From an uncultured Collinsella sp. (GTDB lineage Bacteria > Actinomycetota > Coriobacteriia > Coriobacteriales > Coriobacteriaceae): DNA of 64,000 nucleotides. The position numbers and the translations under genes were made by a program. The first letter of the stretch is position 1. Every line of letters starts with the position of its first letter. Location of the stretch: positions 1 to 64,000 of the forward strand of contig CATYEN010000004.1 of assembly GCA_958405565.1 (NCBI GenBank), in the 5' to 3' direction. The notes under the pieces are model-generated. The model was not told the DNA's origin, did not search any database, and saw only the letters and a list, made by a program, of their open reading frames with translations. This document shows positions 39,261 through 48,273 of this stretch, in pieces.

Positions 39261-40214
39261 CTAGTTGCCCGATGTAGTGCCCTGGCTCGAGCTATCAGAC
39301 GTCGTGCCGGATGCGGTGCCGCTTGAGCTGCTGGTGTTGCCGCTGTCGGTCGTACCTGCCCCCGATGTGTTGCCGCTCGTCTGGTCGCCCGTGCTCGGCT
39401 GCGAGCCGTCGGTCGTCTGGCTTGAGTCAGTTGTGCCGGACTGCGTGCCGCTACTGGCCGTAGAGGAATCGGCGTTCTGCGATTGGTTTTGAGTGTTTGA
39501 GGACGAATCGGCAGAGGTGGAACTGTCTTGCGTGTCGTCCGTTTGTGCCTGCTGATCCTGCGACTGCGCGTTGCCATTTGCATCGCTTTCGGTCGTGCGC
39601 GATGAAAGGATCGGTTCGGGGCGCGCGCCCAAACCCTCGCCGGCGGTGGTGATGAGAATGGCGCCGGCGCAGGCAATGACCGCAACGATTGCAATCGCGA
39701 CCGAGAAGATGATGACCTTCTTTTGCGTCTGGCTGCGCTCTGCCGCGGCCTTAGCGCGTAGGCTGTTGGGGGCGACGCGGGCCGTGGTCGCGCGTCCCGC
39801 AATCTGGCGCATCTCCTGCGTGGTCGCGGCGCCGCCTAGGTGCTCGTTGGCATTGGGCTCAACGGGCTCGTAGGTGCCGGCGGGGTAGTCGACGGCGGCG
39901 TGCGTTCCTTTGATAGCCTCGGCGCTGGCGGAGATAAAGTGGCGGTAGACCTGCGAGGACACGACGGTGATGACCGAGCTCACGGCGGCACCGATCACCG
40001 AGCCGGCAATGCCAATCTTGGAGGCCAGCGCAACGCTTGTGGCCGCAGCTGCGGCACCGGCGATGATCTGGGGAATGGAAATGTCATCGAACAGGCCTTT
40101 TTTGGGCGCGATGGCCATGGTCTGGCCGATGGAGTGGTTCTCGTGAACGCCGTTGTTGAGTGCGGCGGGAGTCATGACGCGCGTGCGCGGCGCATCGGTG
40201 TACTTGGTCGTCAT
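39261..40214 (-). CDS. Membrane protein with Ser/Thr/Gln-rich exported tail
   Basis: A 317-residue protein, not recognised as a family. Residues 45-90 hold a Gly/Ala-rich weakly hydrophobic region (AAAATSVALASKIGIAG, VIGAAVSSVITVVSS). A basic stretch precedes a strong transmembrane helix at about 178-200 (KVIIFSVAIAIVAVIACAG). The last 110 residues are almost entirely Ser, Thr, Gly, Gln, Asn and Asp, typical of an extracellular stalk or glycosylated region. ATG 40214 follows GGGAGGA. The tail is encoded by a near-repetitive stretch that may vary in length between strains. It shares the strand with the LOTUS-like gene but a hairpin separates them. Confidence 0.6.
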   Translation of the reverse strand: MTTKYTDAPRTRVMTPAALNNGVHENHSIGQTMAIAPKKGLFDDISIPQIIAGAAAAATSVALASKIGIAGSVIGAAVSSVITVVSSQVYRHFISASAEAIKGTHAAVDYPAGTYEPVEPNANEHLGGAATTQEMRQIAGRATTARVAPNSLRAKAAAERSQTQKKVIIFSVAIAIVAVIACAGAILITTAGEGLGARPEPILSSRTTESDANGNAQSQDQQAQTDDTQDSSTSADSSSNTQNQSQNADSSTASSGTQSGTTDSSQTTDGSQPSTGDQTSGNTSGAGTTDSGNTSSSSGTASGTTSDSSSQGTTSGN

Positions 40215-40419
40215 ACGGGGTCCTCCCGGTGTAAATCTGCTTCGTTTCATGTAGCCATCAGGGTACCCATTCAATGTGAAACGCATATGTCGTTTGTCAG
40301 ATACCATCAAGTTATCAATAGCTCACCAAATCGGTGGGATGCGGACGAGCATGGTGATTGAACTACAATGGGACTCGCTAATTATGTTTAGAACGGCGGC
40401 TACGCACGGGAGCGTTTTT

Positions 40420-42399
40420 ATGGATCTTCACCTTTCTCAGTCTGATGGCTTTTTGCGTGTGGCGGCGGCCTCGCCGCGAATTCGCGTGGCCGATGTCGAG
40501 GGCAATGCCGAGGTGGCACTGACGGCTGTTCGCGAGGCTTCCGAGCGCGGCGTTCGTGCGCTTGTGCTGCCCGAGCTTAACCTGACCGGCTACACCGCGG
40601 CCGACCTATTCCATAACCGCACGCTGCTGCATGCTTGTGAGGCCGCGCTTGTGCGTATTCTCGATGAGACCCGCGAGCTGCCGATTGTCTTTACGGTCGG
40701 TCTTCCCGTTGCGGTAGCCGAGAACATCTACAACTGCGCTGCCGTGTGCTGCGCGGGCGAGCTTTTGGGCCTCACGGCCAAGAAGTACCTGCCCAACTAT
40801 GGCGAGTTCTACGAGCGCCGTTGGTTTGCTCCGGCGCCTGCGGATCCCGTGTGGGTTGAATTTGCCGGTCAGGGTCCGGTCCCGCTGGGCTCGGGGCTTG
40901 TCTACCGTTGCTGTGATGAGGGTGCCGAGGACCTGGTGCTGGGCGTTGAGGTTTGTGAGGACCTGTGGGTGCCGGCGCCCCCCTCGACCGAGATGGCGCT
41001 TGCCGGTGCGACGGTGATTCTCAACCCGTCGGCCTCTGACGAAATCATCGGTAAGGCAGATTACCGCCGCAGCCTTATCTCTAACCAAAGCGCGCGCCTG
41101 TACTGCGCTTATGCCTACGCGGACGCGAGTGAGGGCGAGTCCACGACCGATATGGTCTTTGCGGGCGAGAACCTTATCTACGAAAACGGCTCCAAGCTCG
41201 CCGCCACCAAATTGCTTACCTGCGATATGGCCGTTGCCGATGTCGATCTTGACCGCCTGGTTGCCGAGCGCCGTCGCTCGACGACGTGGACGCGCGCGGA
41301 CGATGCGCCGGAGGCCACGATTGTTGAATTTTCGTTTGAGGACGTGCTGGCAGACGAACCTGTCCTGCGCGATGCGCTCGACATCGACCGTGTCTTCCCC
41401 CGCGCACCCTTCGTGCCTGCCGACCATGGTGACCTGGCTGAGCGTTGCGAGACCATCCTCGACCTGCAGACCGCGGGCCTCAAGACCCGTCTTGCCCATA
41501 CGGGTACCAAGGCGGCTGTCATCGGTCTTTCAGGCGGCCTGGACTCCACGCTGGCACTGCTTGTGACCGTGCGTGCCTTCGATGCGCTGGGGCTGCCGCG
41601 CACGGGTATCACGGCAGTTTCCATGCCCGGCTTTGGCACGACGCATCGCACTAAGTCGAATGCCGAGTCGCTCGCTCGCGACCTAGGCGTGAGCTTCCGG
41701 GAAGTCTCGATCCATGCAGCCGTGGAGCAGCATTTTAAGGACATCGAGCACGATCCGACCGTCCAGGACGTGACTTACGAGAACAGCCAGGCCCGCGAGC
41801 GTACGCAGATTCTGATGGATCTGGCCAATCAGGCTGGCGGTTTTGTCATCGGCACGGGCGACCTGTCGGAGCTGGCGCTCGGCTGGGCTACCTATAACGG
41901 CGACCACATGAGCATGTACGCCGTCAATACGAGCGTGCCCAAGACGCTTGTGCGCCATCTGGTGCGCTATGCCGCTGATGTTTTTGGCGGGCGTATTGCC
42001 GAGGTCTTGCTCGATATCCTCGATACGCCGGTGTCCCCCGAGCTTCTGCCACCCACGGGCGACGGCGAGATTGCGCAGAAGACTGAGGACCTGGTGGGCC
42101 CGTACGAGCTGCACGACTACTTCCTCTACTACCTGCTGCGTTTTGGCTTTGAGCCGGGCAAGATCTACCGCATGGCGCTCAAGAGCTTCGAGGGCGTCTA
42201 CGACGCCAAGACCATCCACACGTGGCTACGCACGTTCTACCGTCGCTTCTTTGCCCAGCAGTTTAAGCGCAGCTGCCTGCCCGATGGCCCCAAGGTGGGC
42301 TCGGTCACGCTCAGCCCGCGCGGCGATTGGCGCATGCCGAGTGACGCCAGCTCGCGCCTGTGGCTCGCCCAGATTGACGCGCTCAATCCGATGGACTAA
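40420..42399 (+). CDS. nadE: Glutamine-dependent NAD+ synthetase
   Basis: A 659-residue two-domain enzyme, the normal length for the long glutamine-using form. The N-terminal nitrilase domain shows the Glu-Lys-Cys triad in LPELNLTGY, KKYLPNYGEFYERR and GVEVCEDLW. The C-terminal synthetase domain shows the PP-loop GLSGGLDSTLAL (about residue 370), and GTGDLSELALGW with TYNGDHMSMYAVNTSVPKT. It makes NAD+ from deamido-NAD+, ATP and glutamine-derived ammonia. ATG 40420 has GGGAG upstream; the frame is open further back without a site. It stands alone, divergent from the membrane protein gene. Confidence 0.95.
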   Translation: MDLHLSQSDGFLRVAAASPRIRVADVEGNAEVALTAVREASERGVRALVLPELNLTGYTAADLFHNRTLLHACEAALVRILDETRELPIVFTVGLPVAVAENIYNCAAVCCAGELLGLTAKKYLPNYGEFYERRWFAPAPADPVWVEFAGQGPVPLGSGLVYRCCDEGAEDLVLGVEVCEDLWVPAPPSTEMALAGATVILNPSASDEIIGKADYRRSLISNQSARLYCAYAYADASEGESTTDMVFAGENLIYENGSKLAATKLLTCDMAVADVDLDRLVAERRRSTTWTRADDAPEATIVEFSFEDVLADEPVLRDALDIDRVFPRAPFVPADHGDLAERCETILDLQTAGLKTRLAHTGTKAAVIGLSGGLDSTLALLVTVRAFDALGLPRTGITAVSMPGFGTTHRTKSNAESLARDLGVSFREVSIHAAVEQHFKDIEHDPTVQDVTYENSQARERTQILMDLANQAGGFVIGTGDLSELALGWATYNGDHMSMYAVNTSVPKTLVRHLVRYAADVFGGRIAEVLLDILDTPVSPELLPPTGDGEIAQKTEDLVGPYELHDYFLYYLLRFGFEPGKIYRMALKSFEGVYDAKTIHTWLRTFYRRFFAQQFKRSCLPDGPKVGSVTLSPRGDWRMPSDASSRLWLAQIDALNPMD

Positions 42400-42515
42400 G
42401 GTTGCCAAATTGAACCAAAACAGCGGGTGCAAGCGTTACACTTTTGCAATCTGATGGCCCGTATGCGCGGCGCTCTTGTCGGAGCGCCGCGTTTTTCATA
42501 TCGAAAGGTGGCACC

Positions 42516-43679
42516 ATGCAGGCATCGCAGCGTCTCGACCGCTTTGGCGCGGAGGTCTTCGCCTCGCTCAACAACAAACTTCTCGCGCTGAAGGCTCAGG
42601 GCAAGACCATTTACAACATGAGCGTGGGCACGCCCGACTTTAAGCCGTACGACCATGTGGTCGAGGCGCTCACGCATGCAGCCCAAGATCCCGAGATGTG
42701 GAAGTATGCCCTGCGCGACCTGCCCGAACTCAAGCAAGCCGTGTGCGATTACTATGAGCGTCGCTTTGGTGTCTCCGGCATTACGCCGTCTATGGTGCAG
42801 TCGTGCAACGGCACGCAGGAGGGCGTGGGCCATTTGGGCCTGGCCCTGCTCGATCCGGGTGACACCATTTTGGTTCCCGATCCGTGCTACCCGGTCTTTG
42901 AGGCGGGCGCCAAGATCGCCGATGCCAAGCTCGAGTACTATCCGTTGGTCGCCGAGCATAATTACCTGCCCTATGTGGCGGGTATCGATCCCGAGGTGGC
43001 CGATCGTGCCAAGTATATGATCGTGTCGCTGCCCGCAAACCCGGTCGGCTCGGTGGGCACGCCCGAGGTCTACGAGGAGATCATCGCTTTCGCCCGCGAG
43101 CACGACCTGCTCATCGTCCATGACAACGCGTACTCCGACATCGTGTTCGACGGCGAGCCGGGCGGCAGCTTCTTGCAGTATCCCGGTGCGCTTGAGGTGG
43201 GCGTGGAGTTCTTCTCGCTTTCCAAGTCGTTTAACGTCACCGGTGCGCGTATCGGCTTTTTGGTCGGCCGCGAGGACGTGGTCTCTGCCTTTGCCAAGCT
43301 GCGCGGCCAGATCGACTTTGGCATGTTCTTCCCGATCCAGAAGGCTGCTATCGCCTGCCTGAACGGTCCGCGCGATGAGGTCGAGGCGCAGCGTCTGAAG
43401 TACCAGGAGCGCCGCGATGCCCTGTGCGACGGTCTTGAGGGCCTGGGCTGGGAGCGTCCCAACGCGCATGGCTCTATGTTTGTGTGGGCCAAGCTTCCCG
43501 GTGGTCGCACCGATTCCATGGCGTTTTGCGAGGAGCTCATGGAGAAGGCCGGCGTTGTGGTGACGCCGGGCGCGAGCTTTGGTCCTTCGGGCGAGGGGCA
43601 CGTGCGCATGGCGCTGGTCTTGCCGCCCGACCAGATTGCTTTGGCTGTCGAGGCCATTCGCGAGGCGGGCCTGTATTAG
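42516..43679 (+). CDS. Class I aminotransferase, candidate N-acetyl-DAP aminotransferase
   Basis: A 387-residue PLP enzyme, fold type I. NMSVGTPDFKP near the start, KYALRDLPELKQAVCDYY, NGTQEGVGHLGLALLDPGDTI, PANPVGSVGT, HDNAYSDIVFD (PLP-binding Asp/Tyr) and FSLSKSFNVTGARIGF with the Schiff-base Lys are all present. It resembles the PatA / LL-diaminopimelate aminotransferase group. The window holds dapH and an M20 deacetylase of the acetyl branch but no adjacent aminotransferase, so this gene is a good candidate for the missing step. Other amino acids are equally possible. AAAGGTGG precedes ATG 42516. It is transcribed alone. Confidence 0.83.
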   Translation: MQASQRLDRFGAEVFASLNNKLLALKAQGKTIYNMSVGTPDFKPYDHVVEALTHAAQDPEMWKYALRDLPELKQAVCDYYERRFGVSGITPSMVQSCNGTQEGVGHLGLALLDPGDTILVPDPCYPVFEAGAKIADAKLEYYPLVAEHNYLPYVAGIDPEVADRAKYMIVSLPANPVGSVGTPEVYEEIIAFAREHDLLIVHDNAYSDIVFDGEPGGSFLQYPGALEVGVEFFSLSKSFNVTGARIGFLVGREDVVSAFAKLRGQIDFGMFFPIQKAAIACLNGPRDEVEAQRLKYQERRDALCDGLEGLGWERPNAHGSMFVWAKLPGGRTDSMAFCEELMEKAGVVVTPGASFGPSGEGHVRMALVLPPDQIALAVEAIREAGLY

Positions 43680-43823
43680 AAAGGTATTTCGGCTCGTCAA
43701 TAGCTCGAAACCGATTTCGTGCAGTTATTTTACGATTTCTGCAAACAATTTCGGTAAACGGTCGATTTTTGGCTGCGAATAGGAGCATAATCAAAGTCCC
43801 GATTGGATGTATTGGGATTACGG

Positions 43824-43855
43824 CAAGCCGCTCGGGTCGTTCCCGGGCGGCTTGC
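43824..43855 (+). other. Leader hairpin before ldh
   Basis: A 13-bp stem with one G-U pair (43824-43836 and 43843-43855, CAAGCCGCTCGGG on the left). It sits just before the ldh ribosome binding site without a T-run. It may stabilise the ldh mRNA or end the upstream transcript. Confidence 0.5.
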
Positions 43856-43880
43856 TTGTGGAGAGAGATGGGAGTTTCTA

Positions 43881-44831
43881 ATGGTTAACGAGAAGAAGGT
43901 CGCTATTGTTGGCTGCGGTTTCGTCGGTTCGTCTTCGGCGTTCGCGCTGATGCAGAGCGGTCTGTTCTCCGAAATGGTCCTCATCGACGTGGACAAGAAC
44001 CGCGCCGAGGGTGAGGCCCTGGATATCGCGCACGGCATGACGTTTGCCGAGCCGATGAAGATCTACGCCGGCGATTATTCCGATGTCGCCGACGCCGCCA
44101 TGATCGTCGTCACCGCTGGCGCTGCCCAGAAGCCCGGTGAGACTCGCCTGGACCTGGTCAACAAGAACGTCAGCATCTTTAAGTCCATTATCCCCGAGAT
44201 TAAGAAGTCCGGCTTCGACGGCATTCTGCTCATCGTCTCCAACCCGGTCGATGTTCTGACCTACGCCGCCATCAAGATGTCCGGCCTGCCCGAGGGCCAT
44301 GTCATCGGCTCCGGTACCGTGCTCGACACCGGCCGTCTGCAGCAGATGCTTGGTGCCCACGTCGAGGTTGACCCGCGCGATGTCCAGGCCTATGTCATGG
44401 GTGAGCACGGTGACTCCGAGTTTGTCGCTTGGTCCAGCGCTCAGGTTGCCGGCGTTCCGCTGAACACCTTCTGCGAGCTTCACGGTCATCTGGAGCATGA
44501 GGCTGCCGAGAAGCGTATCGCCGAGGACGTCAAGAACTCCGCCTACACCATCATCGAGAAGAAGCATGCCACCTACTATGGCGTCGCCATGGCCGTCAAG
44601 CGCATCTGCACTGCCGTCATGCGCGATGAGCAGACCGTTCTGCCCGTCTCCTCGCTCATGGTGGGCGAGTATGGCCTGTCCGATCTTGCCATCTCCATGC
44701 CGACCGTCGTCGGCCGCGACGGCGTTGTCTGCCGCGTCCCCGTGCCGCTGAACGATGACGAGCAGCATGAGCTTACCGCCTCCGCCAAGGCCCTCAAGGA
44801 CATCATCGACAGCGTCGACTTCTCCTGCTAA
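43881..44831 (+). CDS. ldh: L-lactate dehydrogenase
   Basis: A 316-residue NAD-dependent dehydrogenase of the lactate/malate family. KVAIVGCGFVGSSSAFALM is the nucleotide-binding motif, IVVTAGAAQKPGETRLDL contains the mobile-loop Gln and Arg, LIVSNPVDVLTY follows, and GEHGDSEFVAWS holds the catalytic His. Gln in the loop (QKPGETR) favours pyruvate over oxaloacetate, so lactate dehydrogenase is preferred to malate dehydrogenase. The usual LDSARFR segment reads LDTGRLQ, a variant. It regenerates NAD+ in fermentation. ATG 43881 follows GGGAG. A hairpin precedes and a terminator follows the gene, so it is monocistronic. Confidence 0.92.
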   Translation: MVNEKKVAIVGCGFVGSSSAFALMQSGLFSEMVLIDVDKNRAEGEALDIAHGMTFAEPMKIYAGDYSDVADAAMIVVTAGAAQKPGETRLDLVNKNVSIFKSIIPEIKKSGFDGILLIVSNPVDVLTYAAIKMSGLPEGHVIGSGTVLDTGRLQQMLGAHVEVDPRDVQAYVMGEHGDSEFVAWSSAQVAGVPLNTFCELHGHLEHEAAEKRIAEDVKNSAYTIIEKKHATYYGVAMAVKRICTAVMRDEQTVLPVSSLMVGEYGLSDLAISMPTVVGRDGVVCRVPVPLNDDEQHELTASAKALKDIIDSVDFSC

Positions 44832-44864
44832 ATCAAGCTCGCTAGAGCGAAAAGCTACAATGAA

Positions 44865-44898
44865 GGCGTCCGAGCCCACACGGCCCGGGCGCCTTTTT
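44865..44898 (+). terminator. Terminator of ldh
   Basis: A 13-bp stem with one mismatch and one G-U pair (44865-44877 with 44882-44894), then TTTTT. The T-run overlaps the start of a repeat element. Confidence 0.85.
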
Positions 44899-44929
44899 GG
44901 TGCAAAGTAACCTGACCCCAATGCACCAT
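44897..44929. repeat. Twin repeat element, copy A
   Basis: A 33-base element bounded by TTGGTGCA and TGCACCAT, with AACCTGACCCC inside. It is nearly identical to copy B at 46110-46142 on the other side of the DUF2974 gene. Confidence 0.7.
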
Positions 44930-44945
44930 AGTTGATGGGAGGGCC

Positions 44946-46106
44946 ATGTCGGATTCGCCTAATTTTTTGACCTATGCCCAGACGGCGTTTGACCCGTTTG
45001 AGGAACGGCCGTTCTGCGCGGTGGATAGCCTGGTCTTTGCGTGGTTGTCCTATTTGCGTTTGCCGGGTGTTATGGCGGAGCTGACGAACTGGCAGGGCCT
45101 AGACGTACGCGAGCTGCTTCGTGCCGAGTGCTACCGGGACATGATTGGCGACCTGTGGGATCCAGAGGGGAGCAGGGCCTTGTTGGAGGCCGTGGCAGCA
45201 AGCCCTCGCTACCGTGGCGTGCACGTTTGCGGCTATCGCGCCGTGAGCGATGTGGTGGCGACAGAGCAGTTTGCAGCCATGGCGTTCCGGTTTCCGGCGG
45301 GGTTTAGCTATCTTTCCTTCCGGGGGACCGACAGCACGATTGTGGGCTGGAAAGAGGACTTCAACATGGCGTTCCGGTGTCCCGTGCCCTCCCAGGAATC
45401 TGCGGCGCGCTATGTGGACGAGGCAGCGGATGCGATTGACGGGCCGCTTTTGTGCGGAGGTCATTCCAAGGGTGGAAACCTTGCGGTGTACGGTGCGGCG
45501 ATGTGCTCCGATGTCGCCCGTGAGCGAATCGAACGGGTGTATTCCCATGATGGTCCGGGCTTCGTCGAGGAGTTTCTGAACGGCAACGCCTTTGCCGATC
45601 TTTCCGGTCGAATCGACAAGACGCTACCTCGGTCGTCGATCTTTGGCATGATGTTCGAGACGCAGGAGGACTACGCCATCGTTGAGAGCACCGAGTTCAG
45701 CCTGCTGCAGCATAATCCCTTTAGCTGGGTGGTTGATGATCGCGACTTCGTGTACTGTGAGCGCCTGTCCGCCGGTGCTCGATACGTTGATGGCTCCATT
45801 CGCGAGATGCTGCTTGCAGTGTCACCTAGCGAGCGCGAGCGTTTTGTAGATGCGTTGTTCTCCGTGTTTGAGGCTACGGGTGCTGAGCGGTTTGCGGATA
45901 TCGCCGGGAATCTGCGCGAGAGCCTGCCCGTGATGCTCCAGGCTGCGCAAGGCTTTGACGAGGATACGCGACGCTTTGTCTCGCAGACCATCGTGGCAAT
46001 CCTTAAATGCGCACTGCTGCCCAAACGACCCCAGATCGACATGCCCGCTGCCGGCAAGAGTTTGGCAGAACAGCTCGAGGCTTGGCAGTCCGAGCTCCTG
46101 CGCTAA
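44946..46106 (+). CDS. DUF2974 (Mbeg1-like) alpha/beta hydrolase
   Basis: A 386-residue protein of DUF2974, a lipase-like alpha/beta-hydrolase family. FSYLSFRGTDSTIVGWKEDF corresponds to the lipase-3 oxyanion strand, and LLCGGHSKGGNLAVYGA holds the nucleophile Ser in GHSKG. SHDGPGFVEEFL supplies an Asp, and LLQHNPFSWVVDDRDF a candidate His. No signal peptide, so it is probably cytoplasmic. Substrates are unknown for this family. The gene is flanked at 16 bases upstream and 3 bases downstream by twin palindromic repeats. Its own ribosome binding site is GATGGGAGG. Confidence 0.82.
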   Translation: MSDSPNFLTYAQTAFDPFEERPFCAVDSLVFAWLSYLRLPGVMAELTNWQGLDVRELLRAECYRDMIGDLWDPEGSRALLEAVAASPRYRGVHVCGYRAVSDVVATEQFAAMAFRFPAGFSYLSFRGTDSTIVGWKEDFNMAFRCPVPSQESAARYVDEAADAIDGPLLCGGHSKGGNLAVYGAAMCSDVARERIERVYSHDGPGFVEEFLNGNAFADLSGRIDKTLPRSSIFGMMFETQEDYAIVESTEFSLLQHNPFSWVVDDRDFVYCERLSAGARYVDGSIREMLLAVSPSERERFVDALFSVFEATGAERFADIAGNLRESLPVMLQAAQGFDEDTRRFVSQTIVAILKCALLPKRPQIDMPAAGKSLAEQLEAWQSELLR

Positions 46107-46109
46107 CCA

Positions 46110-46142
46110 TTGGTGCAAAGCAACCTGTCCCCGATGCACCAA
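46110..46142. repeat. Twin repeat element, copy B
   Basis: Bounded by TTGGTGCA (46110-46117) and TGCACCAA (46135-46142), with AACCTGTCCCC inside. It is a same-orientation copy of 44897-44929, differing at a few positions. Confidence 0.7.
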
Positions 46143-46208
46143 GCTTCGATGCGCCTGGGGCGGGCTCGACCGCTATACTGGTTCGTGCCGAAATCGATCT
46201 AGAACGGA

Positions 46209-47222
46209 ATGCCGTATATGAAAATCAATCACGCGATTCTGCATATCCTGGACTTTGACTCTGCCGTCAACGTCATGAGCCAGCGCGAGCTCGATATCGA
46301 GAGCCGTACCGTGCGCAACTTTGTGACCACGCATCTGCGCCGCGCACGAACCTCGGCCGACAATAAGCGCGCCACGTTTGCCGAGAACTCTGCGTTCGGC
46401 GGCGAGCTCAAGGACTACTTCTTTGGCGAGCGCGAGTTCGTAGACCTGTCGCAGCAGATTGCGGAGTTCATTTCCTCCGAGCTTACCAAGGCCGAGAAAG
46501 CCGAGTCCACCGATGTGCTCGTGGCCGATTTTGACGACGACGAGGATGCCCGCTGGTTTGCCGTGATGCTGCTGGGCTCCAAACAGGCCTTTATGCACGA
46601 GGTGGGCCGCGAGGAGGGCGAGGTACGCAACGACATCGCGCGCCACTATGCTATCTTGCCGAATCCTTCCCAAAAGGTGCCAAGCTATGCCATCGTGCGC
46701 GCGAGCACCATGGAGATCGGCTATGTGGACAAGAAGCGCAAGATTGCCGGCGAAGACCGTATGCTCATTCCCGACGGTCTGCTGCAGTGCGATACGGGCG
46801 TGTCGGGCAAGGAGGTCATCGACACCGTGACGCGCGTGGTCGAGGAAGTCGCCGAGGAGCACGGTGCCAATACAGCCGTAGCGCTCGCTAAGGTTAAGGC
46901 TGCCGTTGCCGAGAAGGTTGAGGACGATGAGGAGCTGCCGCCCTGGGATATCGTCGATGAGGTCTTTGAGGACGAGCCGGTCATCAAGGAGAGTGTACGT
47001 GCGGCGCTGACCGAAGAGAAGGTGCCCGAGCGTGTGCCCGTGGAGCGCAAGCAGGTCGAGCGTGCGGCCGTGCGCAACCACAAGATTCGTACCGATACGG
47101 GCATCGAGATCAGCTTTCCGGTCGAGATGGGCTCGAACTCCGAGTACATCGAGTTCGTCAACGAGCCCAACGGCCTCATTTCCATCGAACTCAAAAACAT
47201 CGGCAGCATCGAGAATAGATAA
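46209..47222 (+). CDS. Nucleoid-associated protein (YejK/NdpA-like)
   Basis: A 337-residue protein of the 37-kDa nucleoid-associated family. INHAILHILDFDSAVNVMSQRELD is the family N-terminus. ADFDDDEDARWFAVMLLGSKQAF is the central block, and a helical middle is followed by IRTDTGIEISFPVEMGSNSEYIEFV near the end. Such proteins are abundant on the chromosome and their exact role is unclear. Two starts are possible, ATG 46209 and ATG 46218; the latter (MKINHAI) fits the family better, but neither has a strong site. The gene is transcribed alone and ends in a terminator hairpin. Confidence 0.82.
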   Translation: MPYMKINHAILHILDFDSAVNVMSQRELDIESRTVRNFVTTHLRRARTSADNKRATFAENSAFGGELKDYFFGEREFVDLSQQIAEFISSELTKAEKAESTDVLVADFDDDEDARWFAVMLLGSKQAFMHEVGREEGEVRNDIARHYAILPNPSQKVPSYAIVRASTMEIGYVDKKRKIAGEDRMLIPDGLLQCDTGVSGKEVIDTVTRVVEEVAEEHGANTAVALAKVKAAVAEKVEDDEELPPWDIVDEVFEDEPVIKESVRAALTEEKVPERVPVERKQVERAAVRNHKIRTDTGIEISFPVEMGSNSEYIEFVNEPNGLISIELKNIGSIENR

Positions 47223-47250
47223 ACTGCGTTACGCCTACAGCGGGAAAGCA

Positions 47251-47282
47251 AAGGCCGAAGCTCCTTGGGGCCTCGGCCTTCT
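47251..47282 (+). terminator. Terminator of the nucleoid-associated protein gene
   Basis: An imperfect 14-bp stem from AAGGCCGA (47251-47258) to TCGGCCTT (47273-47280), then CTTGTTT. Confidence 0.7.
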
Positions 47283-47322
47283 TGTTTAGGGCTGAATTGC
47301 CCCACAGGTTGAGCATAAGTCA

Positions 47323-47426
47323 GCGAAAACGCCCCTAAGCGAGCAAGGTGACGTGAAAGAGGAGGGCATTGACCTTTTGGTCATGCCCGACGATTGAACG
47401 TCAGATTGCCGCTCTGGGGCGTTTGC
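47323..47426. repeat. About 104-nt highly structured intergenic element
   Basis: The arms pair in blocks: AAACGCCCC, AGCG, GCAA and TGACGT on the left (47327-47354) with their complements at 47398-47424. They enclose a second hairpin, GGGCAT(T)GACC-TTTT-GGTCATGCCC (47364-47388). It could be a non-coding RNA or a palindromic mobile repeat. Strand is undetermined. Confidence 0.55.
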
Positions 47427-47484
47427 AGCGTCGACCGGTCCGTCGTTCGTTAGAACGACGGAACCAAAGGTGCAGCGCCGAGCC

Positions 47485-47512
47485 GTTACGCGGGTTGGTA
47501 AACCCGCGTAAC
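47485..47512. terminator. Hairpin at the 3' end of the dap operon
   Basis: A perfect 12-bp stem, GTTACGCGGGTT (47485-47496) with 47501-47512, and a GGTA tetraloop, three bases past the dapH stop. A second hairpin, CCGTCGTTC-GTTA-GAACGACGG, lies at about 47440-47461. No T-run on the minus strand. Confidence 0.6.
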
Positions 47513-47514
47513 TA

Positions 47515-48234
47515 TTAAAGCTGGCGCAGGCCTTCCTCGAGACCGGTCTTGCTGTCGGTCTTCTCGTCGCGCATCTTGATGACGCGGGCGGGGACACCGG
47601 CCACGACGGCACCGGCGGGGACGTCCTCGACGCACACGGCGCCGGCGGCAACGACAGCGCCCTTGCCTACGCGCACGCCTTCCAGGACCACGGCGTTGGC
47701 GCCGATCATGACATCGTCCTCGATGATGACGGGCGTGGCGCTTGCGGGTTCAACGACGCCTGCCAACACGGTTCCAGCGCCGATGTGGCAGTTCTTGCCC
47801 ACGGTGGCACGGCCGCCCAGCACGGCGCCCATGTCGATCATGGAGCCCTCACCGATGACGGAGCCGATATTGATGATGGCACCCATCATGATGACGGCGC
47901 GATCGCCGATCTCGACGCGGTCACGGATGATCGCGCCCGGCTCGATGCGGGCATTGATGCCCTTGAGGTCGAGCATGGGGACGGCGGAGTTGCGGCAGTC
48001 ATTCTCGACGTCGTAGTAGTCGATGGAGTCGGCATTGGCATCGAGGATGGCCTTGAGCTCATCCCAATCGCCAAAGACAGTCTTGCCACGACGGCCGCCG
48101 TAGACGTGCGCATCGCCCCAGGCAACCTTCATGCCGGGCTTCTCGCGCACATACAGCTTGACAGGCGTCTTTTTGGGCGCGGTGGCGATGTAATTGATAA
48201 TCTCCTGGGCATCCATCTCGGCTGCGTTACTCAT
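47515..48234 (-). CDS. dapH: Tetrahydrodipicolinate N-acetyltransferase
   Basis: A 239-residue DapH-type enzyme. Residues 1-85 are the DapH N-terminal domain (AQEIINYIATAPKKTPVKLYV). The rest is a left-handed beta helix of hexapeptide repeats (ARIEPGAIIRDRVEIGDRAVIMMGA, NIGSVIGEGSMIDMGAVLGG), then IGAGTVLAGVVEPASATPV and the C-terminal GVRVGKGAVVAAGAV. It acetylates tetrahydrodipicolinate with acetyl-CoA in the acetyl branch of diaminopimelate synthesis. AAAGGAG precedes the ATG. It is the last gene of the minus-strand lysA-dapA, dapB, dapH operon and is closed by a perfect hairpin. Confidence 0.94.
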   Translation of the reverse strand: MSNAAEMDAQEIINYIATAPKKTPVKLYVREKPGMKVAWGDAHVYGGRRGKTVFGDWDELKAILDANADSIDYYDVENDCRNSAVPMLDLKGINARIEPGAIIRDRVEIGDRAVIMMGAIINIGSVIGEGSMIDMGAVLGGRATVGKNCHIGAGTVLAGVVEPASATPVIIEDDVMIGANAVVLEGVRVGKGAVVAAGAVCVEDVPAGAVVAGVPARVIKMRDEKTDSKTGLEEGLRQL

Positions 48235-48273
48235 TTGCTGTCTCTCCTTTGGGTGGATCCGGTTGATACCTGG

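Noticed and set aside
43881..44831. Malate dehydrogenase
   Set aside because: The mobile-loop residue is Gln in QKPGETR, which favours lactate dehydrogenase; malate enzymes usually have Arg there.
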